Source of the DNA: Bog-473 sp963726135
Lineage (GTDB): Bacteria; Actinomycetota; Acidimicrobiia; Acidimicrobiales; RAAP-2
Reading direction: 5' to 3'
NCBI GenBank assembly: GCA_963726135.1
Contig: CAVSBE010000008.1
Location: 1,240,001-1,304,000, forward strand
DNA: 64,000 nt
Part shown: piece after piece, positions 35,472 to 45,185 of the stretch
How positions within the stretch are numbered: the stretch's first letter is position 1
How the letters are laid out: each line of letters opens with the position of its first letter
Position numbers and translations under genes: made by a program
Notes under the pieces: generated by a model
What the model saw: the letters and a program-made list of their open reading frames with translations, nothing else
Databases searched by the model: none
What the model was told of the DNA's origin: nothing

Positions 35472-35706
35472 TCAGTCTGGCCCGCGGGTGCTGCCGAACG
35501 ACAGCGACCGCACTGCCGCCGCGGCGTCGACATGCGAATAGGCGATGTACTCCGCCGTGGTGCTGGGGTCCGAATGGCCGAGCAGCTCCTGGGTGACACG
35601 AATGTCGTGGCCCTGCGCGTAGATCTCGGTGGCGAACCAGTGCCGCAGCCAATGCCAGGATGGTTGCAGCGCGCCCTGCCAGTAGATCGACGAGCTGGGT
35701 GTGGAG
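35472..35706 (-). pseudogene. Tyrosine recombinase (integrase) C-terminal stub
   Basis: On the minus strand the frame reads WHWLRHWFATEIYAQG, TQELLGHSDPSTTAEYIAYS and ends shortly after. These are the HxLRH, LGH and catalytic Tyr motifs of phage-type integrases. The N-terminal part and the first catalytic Arg are absent: the sequence is cut exactly where the IS6-type left end begins (GGCACTATTGCA at 35707). It is the only recombinase of a potential integrative element seen in the window. Confidence 0.8.
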
Positions 35707-35784
35707 GGCACTATTGCATTGGGCGCGACCTCGCCTCGATCCCTCGGAGCTCGAGCCAGGTCGCTAAAGGACGAGGCTGTCGAA

Positions 35785-36501
35785 GTGAAACGTCGCCACC
35801 TCATCAGACCTATCCAGCCGCCCAGGTCGGCATTTGCCGGGTTCCGGTTCCCGCCTGAGGTCATCCTGGTCGCGGTGCGCTGGTACTTGCGCTATGGACT
35901 GTCCTACCGGGATCTCGAAGAACTCCTCGCCGAGAGAGGCATCGAGGTCGATCACGTGACCCTTTTCCGTTGGGTCCAGCGGTTCACTCCGTTGCTCATC
36001 GACGCGGCTCGGCCGTGCCGCCACCGAGTGGGCAGCAGCTGGTTCGTCGATGAGACCCACGTGAAGGTCTCCGGATCCTGGCGATACGTCTATCGGGCCG
36101 TTGACCAATACGGGCAGGTCATCGACGTGTTCGTATCGACCAAGCGCGACCTCAAGGCGGCGACAACGTTCTTCGCCAGCGCAATCTGTTCACATGGCGA
36201 GCCGGTCGAAGTCACGACCGACCGGGCCCACGCCTTGGTTCGAGTCGTTTCGGAGCTCCTACCCGCCGCACTGCACGACACCACCCAGTACGCCAACAAC
36301 CGAGCCGAAGCTGACCACGGACGCCTGAAGGCCAGACTCCGACCGATGCGAGGTCTGAAACAGGACCGGAGCGCCAGAGTCGTGATCCGAGGACACGCAT
36401 TCATGCAGAACCTGCGGCGAGGCCACTACGAGCTCGGAGTCGATGCACTTCCCGGACTGACCCTTGCCGCAGCGTTCGACAAGCTCGCGCAGGTGATCTG
36501 A
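35785..36501 (+). CDS. IS6-family transposase
   Basis: This transposase of about 238 residues reads FRFPPEVILVAVRWYLRYGL (start near the GTG at 35785, uncertain) and has a DDE core with D in WFVDETHVKV, D in VTTDRAHAL and E in NNRAEADHGRLKARL. It ends KLAQVI. The left terminal repeat GGCACTATTGCA begins at 35707 and cuts the integrase stub. The expected matching right end is not found before the IS21 element at 36518, so the element has probably lost its right terminus. The transposase frame itself looks intact. Confidence 0.92.
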   Translation: MKRRHLIRPIQPPRSAFAGFRFPPEVILVAVRWYLRYGLSYRDLEELLAERGIEVDHVTLFRWVQRFTPLLIDAARPCRHRVGSSWFVDETHVKVSGSWRYVYRAVDQYGQVIDVFVSTKRDLKAATTFFASAICSHGEPVEVTTDRAHALVRVVSELLPAALHDTTQYANNRAEADHGRLKARLRPMRGLKQDRSARVVIRGHAFMQNLRRGHYELGVDALPGLTLAAAFDKLAQVI

Positions 36502-36666
36502 GCGGCAAACCTCAATGTGTAAATCATGATCGAAAACGGCAGCACCTGAGCGTCTGAAAACACGGTCGAAAACGGCAGCACCTGAGTATCCCCGGATCTG
36601 TTCGATCCCGCTCCAAGGCTCTGAGCCTGAGCGGACGAGCAGAACGGGAGAAGGGTGCACACCGAC

Positions 36667-38151
36667 ATGGACGAATGGACCGAGATCCGGCGGAAGGTCC
36701 TGGTAGAGGGGGCGTCGAAACGCTCCATCCACCGTGACTACGGGATCGGCCATCAGGCCCTGGCCAAGATCCTGGCCAACCCCGAGCCGCCCGGCTATCA
36801 GATGTCCGAGATCCGCTCGAAGCCCGTGCTCGGGCCCCATCTGGCGACGATCGATCAGATCCTGGCCGACGACCGGGAGGCCCCGCCCAAACAGCGTCAC
36901 ACGGCCCGGCGGATCTTCGAGAGGCTCCGCGACGAGCACGGCTACACCGGCTGCTACTCCCAGGTGCAGACCGCGGTGAAGAACGCCAAGGCGTACTCCA
37001 AGGAGGCGTTTGTTCCGCTCAGCCACCCACCGGGTCACGCCCAGTTCGATTTCGGCGAGGCGGTGGTCGAGATCGCCGGTGTGCGCTGCAAGGCCGCGCT
37101 CGGGTTGATCACCCTGCCCTATTCGGACACGTACTTCGTCTCCGCCTATCCGTGCGAGTGCACCGAGACCTTCCAGGCCGCCCATGTGGCCGGCTTCGAG
37201 TTCTTCGGCGGCGTGCCCATCCGGACCTCCTATGACAACACCACCATCGCGGTGTCCAAGGTGATCGGGCGCGACCGGGTGTTGACCAGAGCGTTCCTGG
37301 CCCTCGAAAGCCACTACCTCTTCGACCATCACTTCTGCCGGGTGGGGCGGGGCAACGAGAAGGGCCACGTGGAGAACCACGTCGGCTACAGCCGACGGAA
37401 CCTCTTGGTCCCGGTCCCGTCCTTTCCGTCATGGGCCGCCCTCAACGAGTACCTGGCGGCGGCCTGTTATGCCGATCTGTTCCGCCGGGTCCGGGGCAAG
37501 GTCGGGACCAAGGCCGAGCGCCTGGCCGAGGACCGCGCCGCCATGCTCGCTCTTCCCGCTGAGGCCTTCGAGCCCCGACGGGTGGCCCAGGCCAGCGCCA
37601 ACTCACTCTCCCTGGTCCGATTTGACCGCAACGACTACTCGGTGCCGACGGCTTATGCCCACCACGAGGTCACGGTCACCGGCGGGATCGAAGAGGTCGC
37701 CATCACCAGCGGGACGAATGTCATCGCCCGCCACCCACGGCACTGGGGCAAGGAGCACACGACGTTCGATCCCATTCACTACCTGGCCCTCCTCGAGCGC
37801 AAGCCCGGCGCCATCGACTTCGCCCGGCCGCTCGAGAACTGGGGGCTACCCGGATGCTTCTCAACCTTGCGCCGCCGACTCGAAGCCGACCTCGGGGACC
37901 GGGGCACCCGCGAGTTCATCAAGGTGCTGCGGCTCTTGGAGAACGCCACGCTACCGGCGCTCGCCAAAGCGGTGGAGTCGGCCGTCACGATCGGGGCAAC
38001 GGGCTCTGATGCCATCGCGTTGATCCTCATGCACCACGCCGAGCGTCCCGTCGGGCTGTTCAGCCTCGACGGTCACCCCCACCTCAAGTCCGTGGCCATC
38101 GAGCCTCCGGACCTGACCGCCTATCGGGTCCTCACGGCCACCGGGTCGTGA
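36667..38151 (+). CDS. istA: IS21 transposase IstA
   Basis: This 494-residue transposase has an N-terminal helix-turn-helix (WTEIRRKVLVEGASKRSIHR), an integrase-core DDE domain (D in HAQFDFGEAVVEI, D in RTSYDNTTIAV, E in KGHVENHVGYSRR) and a C-terminal beta-barrel region ending with ERPVGLFSLDGHPHL. The ATG at 36667 is preferred, because the GTG at 36655 touches the Shine-Dalgarno-like AGAAGG. It is followed after 28 bp by istB. The gene looks intact. Confidence 0.94.
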   Translation: MDEWTEIRRKVLVEGASKRSIHRDYGIGHQALAKILANPEPPGYQMSEIRSKPVLGPHLATIDQILADDREAPPKQRHTARRIFERLRDEHGYTGCYSQVQTAVKNAKAYSKEAFVPLSHPPGHAQFDFGEAVVEIAGVRCKAALGLITLPYSDTYFVSAYPCECTETFQAAHVAGFEFFGGVPIRTSYDNTTIAVSKVIGRDRVLTRAFLALESHYLFDHHFCRVGRGNEKGHVENHVGYSRRNLLVPVPSFPSWAALNEYLAAACYADLFRRVRGKVGTKAERLAEDRAAMLALPAEAFEPRRVAQASANSLSLVRFDRNDYSVPTAYAHHEVTVTGGIEEVAITSGTNVIARHPRHWGKEHTTFDPIHYLALLERKPGAIDFARPLENWGLPGCFSTLRRRLEADLGDRGTREFIKVLRLLENATLPALAKAVESAVTIGATGSDAIALILMHHAERPVGLFSLDGHPHLKSVAIEPPDLTAYRVLTATGS

Positions 38152-38179
38152 TCACCGAGAAGAGAAAGGAAGCAACACC

Positions 38180-38992
38180 ATGAAAGCAACCGAGACCAAG
38201 TCCATGGTGCTCTTGCACCATCACCTCAAGACCCTCCGGCTGCCGACGGTGGCGGCCGAGTGCGAGAAGGTGGCCTCCCAGGCCGCTGCCGACAACGCCG
38301 ATCACCTCACCTACCTGCTCCGCCTCACCGAGCTCGAGCTGCTCGAACGGGAGAAACGGGCGGCGGAGCGCCGGGTCAAAGCAGCGCGCTTCCCGACCAT
38401 CAAGACACTCGAGACCTTCGACTTCGCGGCGCGTCCGTCGGTCAACAAAGTGCTGATCGCCGAGCTGATGCGCTGCGAGTACATCGACAAGAAGGAGAAC
38501 ATCTTGATGGTGGGCAACCCCGGGACGGGGAAAAGTCATCTGGCCACAGCACTGGCCGCCCAGGCGTGTGCCAAGGGATACCGGGTCCGCTTCATCCGCA
38601 CCACCGAGCTGGTCACCGCCCTCATCGAGGCCCGAGACGAACGGAGTTTCCTGCGCCTGAAGGGCCAGTTCGCCAAGCTCGACCTGCTCGTCCTCGACGA
38701 GCTCGGCTACGTCCCGGCCACCAAGGTCGGTTCCGAGCTGCTCTTCGACGTCATCTCCACCGCCTATGAACGCACCAGCCTGATCGTGACGACGAACCTG
38801 CCGTTCGAGTCCTGGACCGAGGTACTCGGTTCAGAACGCCTCACCGGCGCCACCCTCGACCGACTCACCCATCGCTGTCGGATCATCGAGACCAAGGGCG
38901 AGAGCTACCGGCTCCAAGATGCCAAAGCACGAACGACCCGGGCGGCCAAATCAGTCACCGAAACCGTGGACGAGACCTCCACCCCGAGCTAA
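38180..38992 (+). CDS. istB: IS21 helper ATPase IstB
   Basis: This 270-residue AAA+ protein of the DnaC/IstB type has Walker A GNPGTGKSHL and Walker B LLVLDELGYVP, followed by sensor motifs (IVTTNLPFESW). It assembles on target DNA and activates IstA. AAAGGA lies 10 bases before the ATG. It forms a two-gene operon with istA and appears complete. Confidence 0.95.
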   Translation: MKATETKSMVLLHHHLKTLRLPTVAAECEKVASQAAADNADHLTYLLRLTELELLEREKRAAERRVKAARFPTIKTLETFDFAARPSVNKVLIAELMRCEYIDKKENILMVGNPGTGKSHLATALAAQACAKGYRVRFIRTTELVTALIEARDERSFLRLKGQFAKLDLLVLDELGYVPATKVGSELLFDVISTAYERTSLIVTTNLPFESWTEVLGSERLTGATLDRLTHRCRIIETKGESYRLQDAKARTTRAAKSVTETVDETSTPS

Positions 38993-39058
38993 CTTCGGAC
39001 AACCGCAGTGCTGCCGTTTTCGGCCATGACGCGCTGCTGTTTTGGATCGTGATTCACA

Positions 39059-39386
39059 TAACAAGCCGGTGTTGCTTCGATCGATTGAATCCGGACAATT
39101 TCGTTCCCGAAAGGTCCACCGCGCTCTGACCCGCCACCGCATGGTCGGATCGATGGGCCAGGTCGGCTCAGCCGGCGACAATGCCGCAATGGAATCCTTC
39201 TTCGCCCTGCTCCAGAAGAACGTCCTCAACACCAAACGCTGGGACACCCGTGAAGAGCTCCGCATCGCCATCGTCACCTGGATCGAGCGGACCTATCACC
39301 GCCGGCGTCGCCAAGACGCTCTGGGACGGTTGACCCCTGTCGAGTACGAGGCCATCATGACCCCACTGAACACTAAAGCTGCCTAA
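39059..39386 (+). pseudogene. IS3-family transposase C-terminal remnant
   Basis: Just outside the IS21 right end the frame reads GQFRSRKVHRALTRHRMVGS, GDNAAMESFFALLQKNVLNT and YHRRRRQDALGRLTPVEYE, with a stop at 39386. This is the last third of an IS3-type OrfB including the final E of the DDE triad (NAAMESFF). Its upstream part is missing, probably removed when the IS21 element arrived. Confidence 0.85.
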
Positions 39387-39821
39387 CCGAACCTGTCACC
39401 GAATCGTGCAGCAGTCCCTCTTGGCGACGGGAGCTCAGAATTTGATGGGTTCCTGAGTCTCTCAATGACGTACAGATGCAGACCATCGGCGATGACATGC
39501 CACTTTGCCTTTGGTGCTTGCGGTGCTCACTCGTCATGGTCTTGCAAGCCGCGCGGCGGGCGGAGGTCGCACCTACGAGGGTAGCCCGGCATCGACACAG
39601 TGGTTCTCGACGGAGTTCGGCCGAGAAGTCCACGACCGGATTGTCCAAGTCGGGCAGGTCATCGTTGGAATGGCGGCTGAATCGTAGGGACAAGGACTCT
39701 CTGTCCACAGATCCCAAAGTGGCTCCTTCGGGCGCCCCGGTTTAGTTAGGCGTCCGCTTCTCGTGTCGGCAACGATTACCGTGCGCATTGCTGCCGGTCA
39801 CGAGCGGCAGAGGGAGGGTTC
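39387..39821. other. Intergenic region with possible gene fragment
   Basis: No intact gene is seen. Around 39505-39687 a plus-strand frame (EGSPASTQWFSTEFGREVHD, VGQVIVGMAAES, stop) has protein-like composition and a frame change at its 5' side. It could be the tail of a decayed enzyme that I cannot name. Confidence 0.4.
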
Positions 39822-41198
39822 ATGAACGTTCGACCCAGGACGCTTTGGCCGATGATTGCTCTGCCGACGTTGATGGTCGTCACCGTCGGTCTGTCTTCAT
39901 ACCAGCCGTCATGGGCTACGGGTGATCCCGGCCTCTCGACAAACAGAGCGACCGCGTTGTCGACATGCTTCTGGCGGGGTCCGGTCGATTCCAAGCGCAA
40001 CAACAACGCATTCCCCGATACTGCTGTGACTTACTGGGCAGCAACCATCTCGCTTCCCGCGGGTTCACAGCTGGGGATCACGGGTCAATTCCCGCATTCC
40101 CGCTACATGTCGTTCAACGCCTACGATCAAGCTGGGGTCGCCACTGACCACATCGACGACGCCGCGGTGGTTCCTCCGAAGGGGTCGACGAATCCGTTTC
40201 TGCCCGGAGCGAATCGCACGGCCGCACATCGTAACTACAGCGTGACGGTGCTCAACCAAGTGCCGCCCAGCAACCCTGCGACCAACACGGTCTACGCAGG
40301 TGTCAGTGGCCAAACCACAGAAGTACTCATTTACCGGGTCTATGTCCCCGACAAGGGGAGCGACTCCACCGGCGGAGTTGGCCTTCCACGGGTATCGGTC
40401 CTGTTGGCGAACAACACCGTCTTGACCAGCAGCGCCATGTGCAAGGCCGTCAGCGCCAAGGCGAGCCTCCCGCCATCGCAAAAGTTCCCGCTTTCCACCT
40501 ACCTCTCGCTGCGCGACCAGGCAGGGCAGTCGCCGAGGTTTCCAGCTCTGAACCCGCCGACGTTTTGGCGGGTATTCAACGTGACCGCCCTCGTCGGGTG
40601 CATCTACCACGGGTCCTGCGGCGGCACGCCGGCCCTGAGCCCGGGCCAGTACTCGAACCTGGACAACGCCTACGTGATCGCCACGGTCAATCGCGGGTTC
40701 TCGGCTGGCCCAGTCCTCGTGCTCCGCGGCAAGATGCCCACCACGCCCTCGACCTTTGACCAGAACTCAGTTATGGGATCGGATACCCAAGTGCGTTACT
40801 GGTCAGTGTGCCAGAACGAGTCGCTTGCCACCACCCGCGTCGCGGCTTGCCTCTACGACGAGCAAGTGCCACTCGACAAGAGCCGCAATTACACCATCGT
40901 CAGCAGTCTTCCCTCCGATCGCCCAGCCAATGCCACGACCAAGTGCGGAGTGGGTTGGATTGCGTGGCCTGCGAAGGGAGACGGGGCGGGTCATCTCAAG
41001 GACGGAACGTTGATCCTGCGCAACGTGTTGCCTTCATCATCGTTTACTGCTGCCATACAAAACGTCGCCCAACCCGGTCAGGAATCCGTCGTCATGGGCA
41101 GCTATCTCCCGATCGGTCAGTACACGACCAAGGCAGCGTTCCAAGCCCTCGGTTGCCCGCTCCAGGGACTTCGGGGGGCCCAACCACCCTCTGGCTGA
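39822..41198 (+). CDS. Secreted protein of unknown function
   Basis: This 458-residue protein starts at the ATG at 39822 after GAGGGAGGG. A signal peptide is evident (PMIALPTLMVVTVGLSSYQP, ending SWATG). The mature part contains FPHSRYMSFNAYD, NPFLPGANRTAAHRNYSVTV and RVYVPDKGSDSTGGVGLPRV, a pattern found in a family of actinobacterial secreted proteins with no assigned activity. Several cysteines (STCFW, SAMCK, VGCIY, SVCQN, TKCGVG, LGCPL) suggest disulfides. It ends without a membrane anchor. The gene is intact and stands alone between IS remnants and the broken sppA. Confidence 0.7.
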   Translation: MNVRPRTLWPMIALPTLMVVTVGLSSYQPSWATGDPGLSTNRATALSTCFWRGPVDSKRNNNAFPDTAVTYWAATISLPAGSQLGITGQFPHSRYMSFNAYDQAGVATDHIDDAAVVPPKGSTNPFLPGANRTAAHRNYSVTVLNQVPPSNPATNTVYAGVSGQTTEVLIYRVYVPDKGSDSTGGVGLPRVSVLLANNTVLTSSAMCKAVSAKASLPPSQKFPLSTYLSLRDQAGQSPRFPALNPPTFWRVFNVTALVGCIYHGSCGGTPALSPGQYSNLDNAYVIATVNRGFSAGPVLVLRGKMPTTPSTFDQNSVMGSDTQVRYWSVCQNESLATTRVAACLYDEQVPLDKSRNYTIVSSLPSDRPANATTKCGVGWIAWPAKGDGAGHLKDGTLILRNVLPSSSFTAAIQNVAQPGQESVVMGSYLPIGQYTTKAAFQALGCPLQGLRGAQPPSG

Positions 41199-41657
41199 TG
41201 GTGGTGAGGACTTCCACCGGTCGCCACTCACGCATCAGTAGCGTCGCGAGAGCCTGTGCGTGCCGAAAACCTCATCCGGCCTGCTGAGCTGGGACGACGC
41301 ACCTCGCGCCGTGACGGAGTCCCCACCATGGTGTGACCGTTACTGCACCGGTGTTACCTGTAGTGGGATCCTGCGAATCCGCAGCCAGATCATCGACGGA
41401 AGGTTCCCCAGCCTCAATACGTTCGTTCAGGTCACGACAGCGGATGACGTTTCGGCACGCACGGGCCCGCTACCCCGATATCGAAGTAGTCGCACCATGC
41501 CACGATGCGCTCCGCTCGGACCCCGACCGCGCCCATAACAGGAAACAGCGCCGCACCTGCGGCGACCGCAGCGCACCGCTGTCAAGCGAGCGCCCGAGTG
41601 TGGCCGCCGGGATCGCTGGACCGGTGAAGGTCGCCTACCTTCGTCTCAGGTGCGGAC
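41199..41657. other. Stretch of about 460 bp with no recognised gene
   Basis: No gene is supported. A 22-base motif beginning GTGCCGAAAACC at 41260-41281 recurs elsewhere in the window (see findings). Confidence 0.5.
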
Positions 41658-43309
41658 CTATCGAAGCGGCCCGGCGCGGATGATCAGTGGCCCGGCCGCC
41701 GGAAGCCCCAGGGCCGCCGCCAACTGGGCATGGCCTCCCCACTCCCAGAGCTGCGCATTCCATCCCCGGGCCTGGGCGAAGGCCGTCGGGTCGTCGCTGT
41801 TTCGAGGTCGGCGCAGGCGCTGGACCGGTGACGCGGCGACGGCCGGTCGCAGCGGGGCGTCGGGCGGCAAACCGGAGCGCTCCCGGGCGATCTCCACGGC
41901 CCGGCGCAGTCCGCCCAGCTCGTCGACCAGGCCGCGCTCGGCGGCGTCGGCCCCCGTCCACACCCGGCCACGCGCCACCTCGTGGACGGCGTCGCGAGTC
42001 ATGGAGCGCCCAGCGGCGACCTTGTCGGTGAAATCGTCATAGACAAGGTCGAGCCACTCATTGAGCTTCACCCACTCGTCCTCGCTGAACCCGGTCTGCG
42101 ACGAGAACATCAGCGCCTGGCGCCCGACGGGCGAGACTTTCGACCCGCACTCCGAGCTGCTCGAAGAGCCCGCTGGCCTGGAGCTTGCCGCCGAACACGC
42201 CGATCGAGCCGGTGAGTGTCGCTGGCTGCGCCACGATGACGTCGGCCGCCATGGCCACGAAGTACCCACCCGAACCGGCCAAGTCGCCCATCGAGACCAC
42301 GACGGGCTTACTGGCCTCCCGGGCAATGCATACTCGTGCCAGATGGTGTCCGAGGCGACGTACGAGCCGCCGGGGCTGTTGACCCGAAACACGATCGCCC
42401 TCGTGCGTTCATCTCGTACCGCGGAACGAAACGCCGCGGCGATGGTGTCTGCACCCGCTGCCTGCCCGAACGGGCCCCGCCGGGACCGGCCCGTGCGGAT
42501 GGCCCCGCTGGCCTGAATCGAGCGCGACCGCCGGCCGCCGGGCGCGGCGGGCCCGACGGACGCGGTCCCAACGCCGGCGGTACCGGGAGAGGTAGAGCAG
42601 CGTCGGCTTCTCGTCCCAGCGGTGATCGACCGCCGCACGAACGGCATCTCGATACCCGAGGTGATCTACGAGCTCGGCCTCGTGGGCCTCGACGGCAGAG
42701 ATCGGCGCTGCGATCGATGAGTTCACGCACCCGGTCCTCGGACAAGCGCCGGCGTTCGGCCACGGTGGAGACAATCTGCTCGTAGGTCGACGCGGCCAGC
42801 CGCTCGGACGCCTCGCGATGCGCCTCGCTGAATTCGGTGCGCAGAAGGCTATCCACCGCGCTCTTGTACTCGTGGCGCTGTGCGAACAGCGGCTCGACGT
42901 GGGCGCGGTCGAGGGCGCCGCGTACGAACACGCCGGTCGCCGATGCGCCCATCAGGCCCACACTGCCCGACGGCTGCAGCCACACCTCGCCGAACGCCGA
43001 GGCCAGCACATAGGCCGTCGTCCCGCGCCCGAGTTCACCGAACGTCTCAGCCCAGGCGATCGCGTCCTTGCCACTGGCCCGGAAGCGCTCCACGGCGTCG
43101 GACAACTCCTGGGCCTGCGCCAGCGATATCGAGGTGGCCCCAATCTTGACCAGTAACCCGACGACATCGGGGTCTTTGGCGGCGTCGGCGAGCCGGTCGA
43201 CGAGCGTGCGCAGTACGAGGCGGCGTCGGGCCAGCATCCGTTCGATGGGATGGGAACCGATGTCCTCGACGAGTTCCGAGATGAGGTCGAGCTCGAGCAG
43301 GATCGTCAT
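41658..43309 (-). pseudogene. sppA: Signal peptide peptidase SppA-like gene, frameshifted
   Basis: The minus strand encodes an SppA-type serine protease split over several frames: MTILLELDLISELVEDIG to ERRRLSEDRVRELIDRS, then AHEAELVDHLGYRDAVRAA, then RTRAIVFRVNSPGGSYVASD, then SMGDLAGSGGYFVAMAADVI with the nucleophile Ser in GSGGY, then FSEDEWVKLNEWLDLVYDDF to the stop at 41658. The catalytic Lys may be that of RHEYKSAVDS. At least four frame changes (near 42695, 42545, 42305 and 42120) occur in otherwise well conserved sequence. The gene is either recently inactivated or its sequence contains indel errors. SppA degrades cleaved signal peptides in the membrane. Confidence 0.85.
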
Positions 43310-43727
43310 GGCCGGACGCTATCGGTGTGTGGATCTAGTCGTCGAACAGCGGGTGGCACCTCCGAGTTCCTGGACGATCCGAGATGGGCGGAGGGGCAGG
43401 AGAACCTTGGGAGAGATCGTCTATTCTTGGCTACCGCAACTCCAACCGATCCACCGGCCGCTCCTCTGACGCGAGAGCGCCCGCCCTACCAATCAAGGCA
43501 AGACGGGCGACCCATAATTCGGTTGTACCCAGCGACTTGGGCTGGATCCGGTTGGGCGGACAAGTTGCTTGTGTTGATCATGCCGCCTGACGGTCGGCGT
43601 TGCGGTGGATTGCCCTCCACTTGATGTCGAAGCCGCCCACCCACGGGTTGGTCCTTAAGGCATGGTGGAAAGCATTCGGCGCCCCGGCGCGTCGATTTCC
43701 GACGACTCGCTCAGCCTGTCGGCAACC
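43310..43727. other. Stretch of about 420 bp with no recognised gene
   Basis: No gene, RNA or repeat is supported between the start of sppA and IS copy B. Confidence 0.5.
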
Positions 43728-45069
43728 TGAAGGGCCCATTTACTCGTCCACTGGCTTGACCAGGCACATCGAACTCGATGAGGCTCGCTGCCCGTGGCGC
43801 TCTCCTTCCTCTATCGCCTCGTCCGGCATGTCCTCGAGGCGATCCGCAACCACCGGACGGACGCTGTGGCAAAGGACGCCGAGATCATCGTGCTGCGCCA
43901 CCAGCTCGCCGTGCTCCAGCGCCAGGTCACCCGTCCCCGCCTCACCTTGTCGGATCGAGCGATTGTCAGTGCCCTCGCACTCGTGGTCCCCCTTGAGCGC
44001 TGGGCGTCCTTCCTCGTCACGCCCGAGACCATTCTTCGATGGCATCGCGCCCTCGTACGCCGGCGCTGGACCTACCCCCACCGGAGGCACGGCCGCCCGG
44101 CCTTGCCCCAAGAGACGGCCAAGCTGATCCTGCGGCTGGCACGGGAGAACCCTCGCTGGGGCTACCTTCGCATCGTCGGTGAGCTGAAGAAGATCGGCGT
44201 CGACGTATCCAAGACGAGCGTCGCTGCCGTCCTGCGCCGCCATCGTCTCCCGCCCGCGCCACGGCGCTCGGGCCCTACCTGGAGAGAGTTCCTGCGCACC
44301 CAGGCCAAGGGCATCTTGGCCACTGACTTCTTCACCGTCGACACCGTCACGCTGCGCCGCTTCTACGTGCTCTTCATCATCGAGATCGACCGGCGGAGAG
44401 TGCACCTGCTCGGCGTCACCGCCGACCCCAACGGTCCATGGGTCACCCAGGTGGCACGCAACTTCGCCTCCGACCTCGAAGATCTCGGGCGCCGCTTCCG
44501 GTTCCTCATCCGGGACCGCGATACCAAGTTCACCATCGGTTTCGACGCCGTCCTCGCCTCCATCGGCATCAAGACCATACGTACTCCGGTCGCCTCACTC
44601 GGGCGAACGCGATTTCGCCGAGCGGTTCGTGCGGACCGTCCGCCAGGACTGCTTGGACCACCTCCTCGTCATCTCGCGACGACATCTTGAGGTTGTGCTC
44701 GCCGAGTACATCCGCCACTACAACGATGCCAGGCCCCATCGCGGCCTCCAGCTCGACCAGCCACTCCCCCGCCCCCGCTCGGCGACCTCGCCCTCGACCA
44801 TCGGCCACCCGGTCGCCCGTCGCGATGTTCTGGGCGGCATCATTCACGAGTACGAGCCTGCTGCCTAAGGCTCCCGCCTTTCCTTGGCCATATTGACGAT
44901 GGACCACCATCTACGGCCAACTTCTACCGCCACTGCGTGAGTAACCCCGATCGAGCGTCTCGGTCGCGGTGCCTCCAGGTGGCGCCCCCATCCACCCGCG
45001 GCGATTGATGCCCGCGACACCGCGCGGTCCGTGGCGCCGACAGGGCCGCGTCAATATTTGAACCCTTCA
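43728..45069 (+). mobile_element. 1.34-kb IS with rve transposase, copy B
   Basis: This copy is nearly identical to copy A (33029-34368) from TGAAGGGCCCATTTA to the inverted TGAAGGG at 45069. The differences I see are one A/G change in the transposase, a compound indel near 44597-44612, and small changes near the right end. Both copies have the same orientation, 10.7 kb apart. Confidence 0.88.
43794..44868 (+). pseudogene. rve DDE transposase, frameshifted copy
   Basis: The product is identical to the transposase at 33095 (with one N-to-D change in VTADPNG) up to IKTIRTPVAS. There one base is lost and two are gained, so the frame leaves the family sequence. The rest (VRTVRQDCLDHLLVISRRHL ... 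IHEYEPAA) lies in another frame and ends at 44868. The last catalytic Glu region (AERF) is affected, so this copy should be inactive on its own but could be moved by copy A's enzyme. Confidence 0.9.
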
Positions 45070-45185
45070 AGGCGACTCGACGAGGCCCGGAACCTCTCGT
45101 CTCACCGACGGTCGTTCCTCCGCGCGCTTGCACCCTGTGAAGCCGCAGGTCAGGCGCACTGGATGAATAAATGGACCCTACAAGT

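Larger units (their letters stand above)
36518..39058 (+). mobile_element. IS21-family insertion sequence
   Basis: The left end begins TGTAAATCATGATCG and the right end is the inverted TGTGAATCACGATCC. Internal repeats of CGAAAACGGCAGCAC occur twice at the left and once inverted at the right, which is typical of the multiple terminal repeats of IS21. The element is about 2.54 kb long, carries istA and istB, and lies between a truncated IS6 element and an IS3 remnant. Confidence 0.9.

Noticed and set aside
36259..37380. Long minus-strand frame opposite the IS6 and istA genes
   Set aside because: Both plus-strand transposases are clear by motif and length. The minus frame shows no family-like sequence.
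43794..44868. Programmed frameshift in IS copy B transposase
   Set aside because: Copy A encodes the same protein in one frame; the change in copy B is a one-base loss plus two-base gain, not a slippery site.
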